NCBI GenBank assembly: GCA_946542235.1
Contig: CAMNKK010000002.1
Span: 20,301-84,300 of the forward strand
DNA from: an uncultured Clostridia bacterium
Lineage (GTDB): Bacteria > Bacillota > Clostridia > Christensenellales > Aristaeellaceae
Length of the DNA stretch: 64,000 bases
Reading direction: 5' to 3'
Shown: piece by piece, positions 13,707 through 23,164 of the stretch
Layout: each line of letters starts with the position of its first letter
Numbering within the stretch: the stretch's first letter is position 1
The notes under the pieces: generated by a model
Seen by the model: the letters and a program-made list of their open reading frames with translations, nothing else
Databases searched by the model: none
What the model was told of the DNA's origin: nothing
Translations under genes and position numbers: made by a program

Positions 13707-13742
13707 TGTTTTTCCGGGGCTGCGCATCGCTTGCGCTGCGGC

Positions 13743-13771
13743 TTGCATTTTTTTCATGCGTGGCATATAAT
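13743..13771 (+). promoter_or_regulatory. Predicted promoter of degV-like gene (TTGCAT-17-TATAAT)
   Basis: TTGCAT 13743-13748, TATAAT 13766-13771. Confidence 0.7.
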
Positions 13772-13836
13772 CTCGGTATTCCCGGAACATGCCGGGAATG
13801 GGGAACGGAGTCCTGAGCAGTGGAGGAGGAAATGGG

Positions 13837-14706
13837 ATGGATTACGTGTTTATGATGGACAGCGACAGCGACCTGCCCTTTGACCTGAAAGAAAAATACG
13901 ATATTCCGGTTGTATATATGCCTTACGCCCTGGACGGAAAAGAGTATTTCGACGACCTGGGGCAGACGCTGGACCACAGGAGCTACTATGAACGCATGCG
14001 CAACGGGGCGGTGCCGGTGACCTCCGCGCTGAATGAAGAGACCTATATGGAGTACTTTGAGCCCATCCTGAAGGAAAAGGATCTGCTGTTTGTCGCCTTT
14101 TCCAGCAAGATGAGCTGCACCATCCAGGCGGTATATGCCACAAGGGACCGCCTGCTGAAAAAGTATCCGGAAAGAAAGTTCATTGTGGTGGATACGCTCT
14201 CCATCTCCACCCCTGTGACCCTGCTGGCCCTGAAAGCCCATGAGCTGTACCGGGACGGCGCACCCATTGAGGAAGTGGCCGAATGGCTCGAGAAAAACAA
14301 GCTCCGCGCCCAAGGGTGGTTTACGGTGGATGATCTGAAGTATCTCAAGCGGGGAGGACGCATTTCTCCCACGGCAGCCGCCTTCGGCTCCATGCTGGAT
14401 ATCAAGCCGGTGATTACCGAAGCGCGTGACGGAACCCTGCAGAGCGTGGACAAGGTGAGGGGACGCCGCCGGGCGCTGAACGCGCTGGTGGACCGAATGG
14501 TTGAGAATGAACCTGATCCGGCGGAGAGCATGGTGATCATCCTGCATGCGGATGCGCCGGAGGATGCCAGGGAATTAAAGGAACTGGCCCTGAAGAAGAT
14601 TCCCGATCTTCAGATCCGGATTGACAATATAGGCCCGGTGATCGGTGCCCACTGCGGACCGGGCACGCTGGCCATCACCTTCCTTGGGAAGGAAAGAAAA
14701 ATCTGA
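13837..14706 (+). CDS. DegV family fatty-acid-binding protein
   Basis: MDSDSDLPFDLKEKYDIPVVYMPYALDGKEYFDD...TSALNEETYMEYFEP...GRISPTAAAFGSMLDIKPVI. Confidence 0.92.
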   Translation: MDYVFMMDSDSDLPFDLKEKYDIPVVYMPYALDGKEYFDDLGQTLDHRSYYERMRNGAVPVTSALNEETYMEYFEPILKEKDLLFVAFSSKMSCTIQAVYATRDRLLKKYPERKFIVVDTLSISTPVTLLALKAHELYRDGAPIEEVAEWLEKNKLRAQGWFTVDDLKYLKRGGRISPTAAAFGSMLDIKPVITEARDGTLQSVDKVRGRRRALNALVDRMVENEPDPAESMVIILHADAPEDARELKELALKKIPDLQIRIDNIGPVIGAHCGPGTLAITFLGKERKI

Positions 14707-14716
14707 GATCATACGG

Positions 14717-14752
14717 AAAAGCCCCGAAGCGATTTGCTTCGGAGCTTTTTTC
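14717..14752. terminator. Intrinsic terminator between convergent genes
   Basis: aaaagccccgaagcgatttgcttcggagctttttt. Confidence 0.8.
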
Positions 14753-14803
14753 ACAGATCGGGAGAAAATCCGGAACCGGCGGCCGGACGGCTCTGAACCC
14801 GGG

Positions 14804-15232
14804 CTATGGGCGCAGAAACAGGGAAAGCAGAAGGAAGAGGACGGCGTTGATCAGGTCGGCCAGGCACAGAACAAGGTACCGTTCTTCCCCGTCCAGATTT
14901 TCATAATCGCGGATTTCTTCATCCACAAAATCAATCATGTCCCCCCGGCCGCGGGCTGGGCGCTTCCGATCGATTTTGGAACGCAGCCAGTCCAGCCGGG
15001 GAAGCTTCAGGCCGTCCATCTGCAGATGGCTGAGCCAGGCGCCGGTAAGGCAGATCAGAGCGTAAACAGCCATGAAGGCAGCCCGGAGATCCCGCCCTCC
15101 CGAGCGGGAGACCAGGAAAGCAACAAACAGCGTCAGGAAGAGGCCCCAGATCAGCCGGGTGAAGGCTCGGTGGATCAGCGGCCGGACAAGCTCCCTGCTC
15201 CATATTTTGCGGAAACGCTTCAGCATGTACAA
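14804..15232 (-). CDS. Small membrane protein of unknown function
   Basis: Multiple hydrophobic segments (LIWGLFLTLFVAFLV, AAFMAVYALICLTGAWL, YLVLCLADLINAVLFLLLSLFL); fits convergent layout with the terminator. Confidence 0.6.
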   Translation of the reverse strand: MYMLKRFRKIWSRELVRPLIHRAFTRLIWGLFLTLFVAFLVSRSGGRDLRAAFMAVYALICLTGAWLSHLQMDGLKLPRLDWLRSKIDRKRPARGRGDMIDFVDEEIRDYENLDGEERYLVLCLADLINAVLFLLLSLFLRP

Positions 15233-15524
15233 TCCCCCCGAAGAACAGCGTGGATAATCCGGACAGACGACCGCCGGATCCGGAAGCCGGACAAAAAACT
15301 GCAGAAAGACAAATACGACAGAGAAAACGGAAAATCCTGTGTCCGCTGATGAAAACGCATCCGTGCTCCGGCTCCGGAGGAATATATTTCATCAGAGACG
15401 GAAATTGTTTTTTTGCTGTATTTATGCTTTTCAAACGGGGCTGAAACAGGGTATAATCCAACCATCTGCCGAAGGCAGCGCGGATTCTCTCCGCAAAACA
15501 ACATAATAAGGAGGATAACCCAAG

Positions 15525-17435
15525 ATGAAAAAGTTTCTCGCTCTGGTGATGGCGCTGTGCATGGTTCTGGGCATGGCTTCATTTGCAAGCGCTGATGAGA
15601 TTAAGAATCTCAACACCTACGAGACTCAGGCCCGTGAGCTGGAAACCTGGAACATTCACTATTCCCAGGCAGCGGCTGATCTGAACGTGCTGACCAACTG
15701 CTTTGACGGCCTGCTGACCAACGACAACCACGGCAACCTGAAGCCTAACGCGGCTGCTTCCTACGGAACGGAAGACGGCGGCAAGACCTGGACCTTCACC
15801 CTGAACGAAGGAATGAAGTGGATCAACAAGGACGGCGAGGTCCAGGCGGATGTTGTCGCGCAGGACTGGGCGACCGGTCTGGAATGGGTTCTGAACTACG
15901 CGAAGAACGACTCCTACAACTCCTCCATGCCCATGGAAATGATCGCCGGCGCTGAGGAGTATTACAACTACACCAAGGAGCTGACCGAGACGGAAGGCAC
16001 CGAGGCCGCGTTCGCCCTGACCGCGGACGAGGGTTCCAAGTTCGCCGAGACCGTCGGCATCCAGATTCCGGATGAGAAGACCATCGTGTACACCTGCGTG
16101 GACGCGCTGCCCTACTTCGCTTCCGTGGCGACCTACAACTGCCTGTATCCCCTGAGCGCCGAGCTGATCGAGGAAGTCGGCGTGCAGGGCTACCGCGACA
16201 TCACCTGGGAGGACATGTGGTACAACGGCGCCTATACCGTGACCTACTTCGAGAACCTCAACCAGAAGGTGCTGACCGCGGCCCCCAACTACTGGAACGC
16301 GGAGAACGTGAAGCGGTTTGACACCGTGACCATCAAGATGGTCGAGTCCACCGCCAACGCCTATCAGCTGTATCTGGCCGGCGAGCTGGATCACGTGAGC
16401 CTGGATCAGGCGACCCTGCAGGAAATCTACAATGACGATGCCAACCCCAACAAGGCCAAGCTGGTGGAAGCCCGGCCGACCAAGTACTCCTATCAGATGC
16501 ATCTGGTGTACAGCAAGAACAAGGAAGACGACACGCCCGACGACAACTGGAACACCGCCGTGGCCAACGAGAACTTCCGCAAGAGCCTGTACTACGGCCT
16601 GGATCTGACCAACTATCTGGCCCGGACCAACTCCATCAACCCCCAGAAGTGCCAGAACTACGTCTACACCGGCAACGGCGTGGCCTTCACCTCCGACGGC
16701 AAGGACTACACCGAGCTGGTCCGCAAGGAGATCGGTCTGGAATACGACGCCGAGAAGTACAACCGCTATGACCCCGATAAGGCCGCCGAATACAAGGCCA
16801 AGGCCATTGAAGAGCTGACCGCCAAGGGCGTCACCTTCCCCGTGGAAGTGGACTACTACATCATGGGCAACAACACCACCGCCGCCGAGACGGCCAAGGT
16901 GCTGGAGAATATCTTCGCGGAAGGACTGGGCGAGGACTATGTGAAGCTGGTCACCAAGACCTACATCTCCTCCCTGGCCAACGAAGTGCGCAAACCCCGC
17001 TATGCTTCGATCTTCATCAATGGCTGGGGCGCCGACTTCGCTGACCCGATCAACTTCCTGGGCCAGGAGACCTATGATGACACTGCCGCGTATTACTCCA
17101 ACGCGTACAGCATGATCAATGACGCCAAGGACGAAGATCTGATCGCTGCCTACAAGGAATTCACCGATCTGACCGTTGCGGCCAAGGCCATCACCGATGA
17201 CATTGATGCCCGTTACGCGGCCTTCGCCAAGGCGGAAGCCTGCTTCCTGGGACACTGCCTGACCATCCCCATGAGCTATGAGGTGGCCTGGGAGCTGACC
17301 AAGATCAACAACTACAGCAAGGTGTACAGCGCCTACGGCATGCAGGCCTACCGTTATGTGGACTGGGAGACCAATACTGACGGCTACACCACCGAAGACA
17401 TGGAAGCCTTTGCGGCTGCCTACGCTGCGGAATAA
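15525..17435 (+). CDS. Oligopeptide ABC transporter substrate-binding protein (SBP_bac_5), canonical domain order
   Basis: Signal peptide then N-terminal FDGLLTNDNHGNLKPNAAASY...TFTLNEGMKW, C-terminal GWGADFADPINFL...ARYAAFAKAEACFLGHCLTIPMSYEVAWE. Confidence 0.93.
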   Translation: MKKFLALVMALCMVLGMASFASADEIKNLNTYETQARELETWNIHYSQAAADLNVLTNCFDGLLTNDNHGNLKPNAAASYGTEDGGKTWTFTLNEGMKWINKDGEVQADVVAQDWATGLEWVLNYAKNDSYNSSMPMEMIAGAEEYYNYTKELTETEGTEAAFALTADEGSKFAETVGIQIPDEKTIVYTCVDALPYFASVATYNCLYPLSAELIEEVGVQGYRDITWEDMWYNGAYTVTYFENLNQKVLTAAPNYWNAENVKRFDTVTIKMVESTANAYQLYLAGELDHVSLDQATLQEIYNDDANPNKAKLVEARPTKYSYQMHLVYSKNKEDDTPDDNWNTAVANENFRKSLYYGLDLTNYLARTNSINPQKCQNYVYTGNGVAFTSDGKDYTELVRKEIGLEYDAEKYNRYDPDKAAEYKAKAIEELTAKGVTFPVEVDYYIMGNNTTAAETAKVLENIFAEGLGEDYVKLVTKTYISSLANEVRKPRYASIFINGWGADFADPINFLGQETYDDTAAYYSNAYSMINDAKDEDLIAAYKEFTDLTVAAKAITDDIDARYAAFAKAEACFLGHCLTIPMSYEVAWELTKINNYSKVYSAYGMQAYRYVDWETNTDGYTTEDMEAFAAAYAAE

Positions 17436-17468
17436 TCCGATGACGGATTGCTGAGAACCCGTTTTTCC

Positions 17469-17506
17469 GGGGTAGTTCCTTCTTCGGAGGAACTACCCCT
17501 CTTTTT
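17469..17506 (+). terminator. Intrinsic terminator/attenuator between substrate-binding protein and permease genes
   Basis: ggggtagttcct-tcttcgg-aggaactacccc followed by tcttttt. Confidence 0.85.
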
Positions 17507-17589
17507 CTTCCTGTGAGGATGATCCCGGTTCCCGGGAGCCGCCGGAACCCGGGATCATTCCCAGGGAAATGATTGGAGGAGGAACAGGC

Positions 17590-18765
17590 ATGGCCAAATA
17601 CATTCTGAAAAGGCTTTTCCAGTCCCTGATTACGGTGCTGCTGGTCGTCAGCGTGGTATTCATTCTGCTGCGGATGATGCCCTCTGACTACTTCTTCACC
17701 GAGGATGAGCTGATGAAGTTCACCGAGGTTCAGAAGAACGCGAAGCTGGAACGGCTGGGAATCATGGCGATGTGTCCGGAATGCCACGGCAGCGGGAAGA
17801 CGGGAGAAGAGGCCTGCGGGCACTGCCATGGAGAGGGATATGTGAACCGGAGCGTTTTCGCCCAGCTGGGAGATTTCTTCTATGAAATGCTGGAGATGCG
17901 CGCCTACAACGCAAAGGGAAAGGAAGTTAAAACCGTTACGCCCGTGCCGCTGTGGACCTATCTGCGCCAGCAGGGCGCGGGAGAGGATCCCTTCAACGGC
18001 ACGCTGAAGGATGGCTACAGGGTGAAGTTGGCCTTCAACCTGGGAAAGAGCATCCGCCTGGAAAAAGGCCAGTATGTGACGGACGTCATCAGCAACAAGA
18101 TGGGAGTATCCATGGAGATCGGACTGATTTCCCTGGCGATTTCTCTCGTGCTGGGCGTCGTGTTCGGCGTGGCGCAGGCTCACTACAAGGGAGGAGCCTT
18201 CGATCACATCGGCACCGGATTCACGGTGGTGGTCAATGCGGTGCCGCATCTGGTCATCTATACCATCATCATGATCGCGGGCAGCAGCCTGTTCGGTCTG
18301 CCTATGCGGTATGACGCGACGGCGGCCAATCCGACGCTGACCAAGATCCTTCCCATCGTCTGCCTGTCCGTAGCTTCCACCGCCGGATACATGCTGTGGA
18401 CCCGCCGGTACATGGTGGACGAGCTGAACAAGGATTACATCCGACTGGCGAAGCTGAAGGGACTGAGCACCCGGAAGGTCATGTTCCGGCATGTGCTGAA
18501 AAACGCGTTCGTGCCGCTGGCGCAGTATCTGCCCTATTCCATCCTGCTGACGGTCGGCGGCAGCCTGCTGGTGGAAACCTTCTTCTCCGTACCCGGCATG
18601 GGTCCGGAGCTCACCAAGGCGATTGGCCGGTATGACCTGAATCTGGTTCAGGGCATCGTCCTGCTGTATGCGACCATGGGTATTCTGGGCGTGTTCCTGG
18701 GCGACCTGCTGATGACTGTGATTGATCCCCGGATTAAGCTGACAGGGAAGGGAGATGTGCGCTGA
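17590..18765 (+). CDS. Oligopeptide ABC permease (OppB-like) with DnaJ-type zinc-finger repeats in the first extracytoplasmic loop
   Basis: MAKYILKRLFQSLITVLLVVSVVFILLRMMPSDY; EAA-loop-like DELNKDYIRLAKLKGLSTRKVMFRHVLKNAF; CPECHGSG/CGHCHGEG at 17773-17838. Confidence 0.9.
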   Translation: MAKYILKRLFQSLITVLLVVSVVFILLRMMPSDYFFTEDELMKFTEVQKNAKLERLGIMAMCPECHGSGKTGEEACGHCHGEGYVNRSVFAQLGDFFYEMLEMRAYNAKGKEVKTVTPVPLWTYLRQQGAGEDPFNGTLKDGYRVKLAFNLGKSIRLEKGQYVTDVISNKMGVSMEIGLISLAISLVLGVVFGVAQAHYKGGAFDHIGTGFTVVVNAVPHLVIYTIIMIAGSSLFGLPMRYDATAANPTLTKILPIVCLSVASTAGYMLWTRRYMVDELNKDYIRLAKLKGLSTRKVMFRHVLKNAFVPLAQYLPYSILLTVGGSLLVETFFSVPGMGPELTKAIGRYDLNLVQGIVLLYATMGILGVFLGDLLMTVIDPRIKLTGKGDVR

Positions 18766-19814
18766 TGGCAACGAAACGACAAAAGACCGTACAGGAGCTG
18801 GAAGCTCCGGTCGTGGACCTGACCGCGGACAAGAAGGCCGTCGAGGCGGACAACAAGAGCGAGCGGCCCATGGGGCGGGAATATCCCAAGTCCCGGCGTA
18901 CCATGCCGGAGAAGCAGCTGTTCGAATTCGCGGAATACAAGGCGCAGGAAGCGGAAAAAATCGGATACTCCAACTACTCCTACTGGAAGAGCGTCTGGGC
19001 CAACTTTATCAAGAACCGCCCGGCACTGATCATGTCCGTCATTTTTATCCTGCTGTTTATTTTCACCTTTGTGGCCTCCGCCATCGGCAAGTATGACATC
19101 AATATGGCGCCGGATCCGCTGAACCGGGCTTTCATTGAGCCCAACGGGGAATACTGGTTCGGCACCAACGCCATCGGGCAGGATTACTGGGCGCAGGTCT
19201 GGTATGCCACCCGGGCTTCCATCCTGCTGGCGGTGCTGGTCTCCCTGGGGCAGATTCTTGCCGGTGTGATCATCGGGCTGATCTGGGGATATGTGCGGAA
19301 GCTGGACAGGTTTTTCACGGAGCTGTACAACCTGATCGACAACATCCCGACTATTATCTATATGACCCTGATCGCCCTGATGGTGGGCAAGAGCATGGTG
19401 ACCATGGGCGTGACCATGGTGGCCTTCGGATGGCTGGCCACGGCGCGCAACGTCCGGAATCTCGTGTTCATGTACCGGGACCGGGAGTACAACCTGGCCT
19501 CCCGCTGCCTGGGCACGGGGCTGTGGCGGATCCTGTTCCGGAATATTTTCCCGTATCTGATTTCCGTGATCATTCTGCGGATGGCGCTGGCGATCCCCAG
19601 CACCATCGCCTATGAGACGACGCTGACCTATCTGGGCCTGATGGATATCACCAAGCCCAGCCTGGGCATGCTGCTTTCCGCCGCGCGGGCCATCTTCCCC
19701 CGGGCGTCCTACACGCTGCTGTTCCCGGCCATCATCGTCTCCATTATCACGATCACCTTCTACCTGGTGGGCAACGCGTTTTCCGACGCGTGCGACCCGC
19801 GGAACCATGTGTAA
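18765..19814 (+). CDS. Oligopeptide ABC permease (OppC/AmiD-like)
   Basis: SVWANFIKNRPALIMSVIFILLFIFTF...FGTNAIGQDYWAQVWYATRASILLAVLVSLGQI...CDPRNHV end; ATGA overlap with upstream gene. Confidence 0.92.
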   Translation: MATKRQKTVQELEAPVVDLTADKKAVEADNKSERPMGREYPKSRRTMPEKQLFEFAEYKAQEAEKIGYSNYSYWKSVWANFIKNRPALIMSVIFILLFIFTFVASAIGKYDINMAPDPLNRAFIEPNGEYWFGTNAIGQDYWAQVWYATRASILLAVLVSLGQILAGVIIGLIWGYVRKLDRFFTELYNLIDNIPTIIYMTLIALMVGKSMVTMGVTMVAFGWLATARNVRNLVFMYRDREYNLASRCLGTGLWRILFRNIFPYLISVIILRMALAIPSTIAYETTLTYLGLMDITKPSLGMLLSAARAIFPRASYTLLFPAIIVSIITITFYLVGNAFSDACDPRNHV

Positions 19815-19829
19815 GGAAGGAGGAGCCCC

Positions 19830-21923
19830 ATGAGCGAAACGAGTGAAAAAATCAGCGGACGCATGCGGGAAGGGATCGAACAGATCCGCGGTGTCGATTT
19901 TGATGAGCGGGCCCGGGCCATTCTGAGCCAGGAGCCCCTGCTGAGCGCCCAGGAGGTGGAGGTGACCTTCAGCCTGCGGGGGAACAAGCTGACCGCCATC
20001 CGGAGGACCTCCCTGGATCTTTATGAGGGGGAAACGCTGGCGATCGTCGGCGAGAGCGGATCCGGCAAGAGCGTGTTTACCAAATGCTTTGTCGGAATGC
20101 TGGACAAGAACGGATCCATCACCCACGGCTCCATCATGTACAACGGACAGGATCTGACCAAGCTGACCGAGAAGGAATGGCTGAAGATCCGCGGCCGGAA
20201 AATTGCCATGGTGACCCAGGACCCCATGACCAGCCTGAACCCCCTGAAAACCGTGGGATGGCAGATTCAGGAAGCGGTTGAACTGCATCAGGGGCTGAAG
20301 GGAAAGGCTGCGAAGGAAGAGACGCTGCGCATTCTGGAGGCTGTCGGCATCCCGGATCCGGCCCGGCGCTACAAGCAGTATCCTCACGAATTCTCCGGCG
20401 GCATGCGGCAGCGCGTCGTCATTGCCATCGCCGTGGCCTGCAAGCCGCAGATTCTGATCTGCGACGAACCGACCACCGCCCTGGACGTGACCATTCAGGC
20501 GCAGATTCTGGACCTGATCCGGAGACTCCAGAAGGAACAGAACATGACCATCATCTATATCACCCATGATTTGGGGGTGGTGGCCAACGTCGCGGACCGG
20601 GTCGCGGTCATGTATGCCGGACAGATTATCGAAGTGGGGATGTGCAACGAAGTTTTCTTTGATCCCTGGCATCCCTATACCTGGGCGCTGCTGCAGGCGC
20701 TTCCGCAGCTGGGCGTCAAGGGAGAAAAGCTGCCCGCCATCGACGGAACGCCCCCCAACCTGTTCAACGAGATTCAGGGAGACGCCTTTGCACCCCGGAA
20801 CAAGAAGGCGCTGAACATAGACTTTCTGGAAGAGCCGCCCATGTACGAGGTGACCAGCACGCACATGGTCAAGGCCTGGCTGCGGGATCCCCGGGCCCCG
20901 AAGGTGGAGCAGCCCACAGCCATCGCCAGGCTGGCGGAGACGAGGCAAGAGACGGGTACAGACCCCGATGCGTACCATCCGCACCTGGATCCGAACCGGG
21001 AAACCCTGATCGAAGTCAAAAACATGCAGGTGACCTTCGGAAGCGGCCGGCACAAGTTTGTGGCGGTGGATGACGTCAACTTCGAAATCTACAAGGGAGA
21101 AACATTCTCCCTGGTGGGCGAGTCCGGATCCGGAAAAACCACGATCGGACGGGCGATTGTCAGGATCAATCCGATCACCGGCGGCGAGGTGCGTTTCAAG
21201 GGAGAGCGCATCAGCGGCAAGATCAGCCGGGAACTGGACACGAAGGTAATCCGCTCCATGCAGATGATTTTCCAGGACCCCATGGCCTCCCTGAACGAGC
21301 GGGCGAAGGTGGACTACATCGTATCGGAAGGACTGATGAACTTCCACCTGTATGAGAATGAGCACGACCGGCAGGACAAGGTGCAGGAGGCGCTCCGGGA
21401 AGTAGGCCTGCTTCCGGAATTTTCCAGCCGGTTCCCCCACGAGTTCTCCGGCGGGCAGCGGCAGCGCATCGGCATTGCCCGCAGCCTGATCATGCAGCCG
21501 GAATTCATTGTGGCGGACGAGCCCATTTCCGCGCTGGATGTATCCATCCGGGCCCAGGTGCTGAACCTGCTGAACGACATGAAGAAAAAGCGCGGGCTGA
21601 CCTATCTGTTCATTGCGCATGACCTGTCCGTCGTCCGGTTTATCTCGGACCGGATCGCCGTCATTCACAAGGGCAGAATCTTGGAACTGGCGGAGGCGGA
21701 GGAGCTGTTCTTCCGGCCCATGCATCCCTATACCAAGGCCTTGCTTTCCGCCGTACCGAATCCGAACCCCTATCTGGAGCGGAGCAAAAAGCTGTTGGTC
21801 TACGATCCCTCCATCCACGATTATTCCTCCGAGAAGCCAAAGTGGGCCGAGCTGATTCCGGGCCATTTTGTCTACGGAAACGAGCGGGAGCTGGACGGTT
21901 ACCGGAAGGAATTCAACCTGTAA
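19830..21923 (+). CDS. Fused dual ATP-binding protein (AmiE/OppD + AmiF/OppF in one polypeptide)
   Basis: Two Walker A motifs ([22 protein letters not shown]), two signatures ([18 protein letters not shown]), two oligo-peptide C-terminal regions. Confidence 0.95.
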   Translation: MSETSEKISGRMREGIEQIRGVDFDERARAILSQEPLLSAQEVEVTFSLRGNKLTAIRRTSLDLYEGETLAIVGESGSGKSVFTKCFVGMLDKNGSITHGSIMYNGQDLTKLTEKEWLKIRGRKIAMVTQDPMTSLNPLKTVGWQIQEAVELHQGLKGKAAKEETLRILEAVGIPDPARRYKQYPHEFSGGMRQRVVIAIAVACKPQILICDEPTTALDVTIQAQILDLIRRLQKEQNMTIIYITHDLGVVANVADRVAVMYAGQIIEVGMCNEVFFDPWHPYTWALLQALPQLGVKGEKLPAIDGTPPNLFNEIQGDAFAPRNKKALNIDFLEEPPMYEVTSTHMVKAWLRDPRAPKVEQPTAIARLAETRQETGTDPDAYHPHLDPNRETLIEVKNMQVTFGSGRHKFVAVDDVNFEIYKGETFSLVGESGSGKTTIGRAIVRINPITGGEVRFKGERISGKISRELDTKVIRSMQMIFQDPMASLNERAKVDYIVSEGLMNFHLYENEHDRQDKVQEALREVGLLPEFSSRFPHEFSGGQRQRIGIARSLIMQPEFIVADEPISALDVSIRAQVLNLLNDMKKKRGLTYLFIAHDLSVVRFISDRIAVIHKGRILELAEAEELFFRPMHPYTKALLSAVPNPNPYLERSKKLLVYDPSIHDYSSEKPKWAELIPGHFVYGNERELDGYRKEFNL

Positions 21924-21933
21924 AAAAAGAAGA

Positions 21934-21975
21934 AAGCAGCGCCCCGGCCCGGGAAACGGGCCGGGGCGCTGCTTT
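21934..21975. terminator. Strong GC-rich hairpin terminator between convergent genes
   Basis: aagcagcgccccggcccg-ggaaa-cgggccggggcgctgcttt. Confidence 0.85.
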
Positions 21976-21998
21976 ACGGGCGCGGACCTGACAGAAAA

Positions 21999-22859
21999 TC
22001 AGTTCACGCCCCGGAAACCTTTTCCGATAATTTCCGTACTGGTGGTAATGATCAGGAAGGCGGAGGGATCCTCCTGGTGAATGTAGTTCCGGAGCAGGAC
22101 GGCCTGATGCCGCGAAACGGCGGTCAGCAGAATGGTTTTGCCGTCATGGGTGTATACCCCCTCTCCGTGGAGCCGGGTGGCGCCCCGATGCAGGGTATCG
22201 GTGATAAAGGATTCCAGCTTCTCCGGATGGGAGGTAATGATGTGGAAGCATTTCTGAATCCGCAGATTGTCCGCTACCACGTCGATAAAGAGGGACTTGA
22301 TGATCAGCCCCAGGAGGGAGAAGAGCCCCGTTTCCATGCCGAAGGCAGCGCAGGCGGCCAGGGTGATGACGATGTCGCTGCAGAGCAGGGCAATCCCGAT
22401 ATTCAGGGAGGTATATTTTTTCAGGATCATGGCGACGATGTCCGTCCCGCCGCTGGAGGCGTCCAGGTTGAACAGCAGGGCGGAACCCACGGCCGGGAGG
22501 CCTACGGCAAACATCAGTTCCATCAGGGGCTGGCTCGTCAGGGGCTGATCAAGGGGAAGGACGATCTCCAGGAGCCGGATCAGCCCGGACATCAGCAGGG
22601 AAGCATAGGCCGTCCTTACGCCGAAGCTTTTGCCAAGCACCAGGAACCCGACAATCAGCAGCAGCACATTGATGATGGAAACGAAGGTTCCCGGTGTTAT
22701 CCCGGGGATATAATGCCCCAGGACAACGGATATGCCGGTGACGCCTCCGGTGGAAAAATGATTGGGAAACTTGAAGAAGTAGATGCCCACCGTCATGATC
22801 ACCACACCCAGGGTGATCAGACACCAGTCCTGCAGCGCTTTTGCTTTGCTTTGATTCAT
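21999..22859 (-). CDS. YitT family membrane protein (DUF2179 C-terminal domain)
   Basis: LGVVIMTVGIYFFKFPNHFSTGGVTGISVVLGHY...FNLDASSGGTDIVAMIL...TRLHGEGVYTHDGKTILLTAVSRHQAVLLRNYI. Confidence 0.9.
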   Translation of the reverse strand: MNQSKAKALQDWCLITLGVVIMTVGIYFFKFPNHFSTGGVTGISVVLGHYIPGITPGTFVSIINVLLLIVGFLVLGKSFGVRTAYASLLMSGLIRLLEIVLPLDQPLTSQPLMELMFAVGLPAVGSALLFNLDASSGGTDIVAMILKKYTSLNIGIALLCSDIVITLAACAAFGMETGLFSLLGLIIKSLFIDVVADNLRIQKCFHIITSHPEKLESFITDTLHRGATRLHGEGVYTHDGKTILLTAVSRHQAVLLRNYIHQEDPSAFLIITTSTEIIGKGFRGVN

Positions 22860-23164
22860 CTGAGCCTCCGGCGGCTGTTTTTTCCGCGCTTTCCTCCTGC
22901 CTCCGCGGCGCGCGGCCGCCCCGGGGCTTCCGCATCCGCCAGGGCAGAATTAAGGATTCTACAGAAGGACCGCCGGCTCCTTCCGCTTCGACACGGTTCG
23001 GATAAAAAATGTTTTTTTTTTGTTCTTTTGCCCCTCCGGAGATATTTCTGCGGCGCATGTGTGATAGAATACCCCGTAGTCTGCTCGAAGTCTGTTCTTG
23101 GAGCAGGAAGAAGTGTTATACGGGTTCGGCCCGTGTAATAAATATTTTGAAAGGAAGATGCGAA

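Noticed and set aside
15579-17255. 558-aa antisense ORF and several others (e.g. 22856..25183, 29933..32743, 34770..37466)
   Set aside because: Low-complexity composition and full overlap with clear CDSs; treated as shadow ORFs.
18648-21866. 1072-aa antisense ORF over the permease and ATPase genes
   Set aside because: Same codon-bias artefact; no domain recognisable and it runs through well-conserved ABC transporter genes on the other strand.
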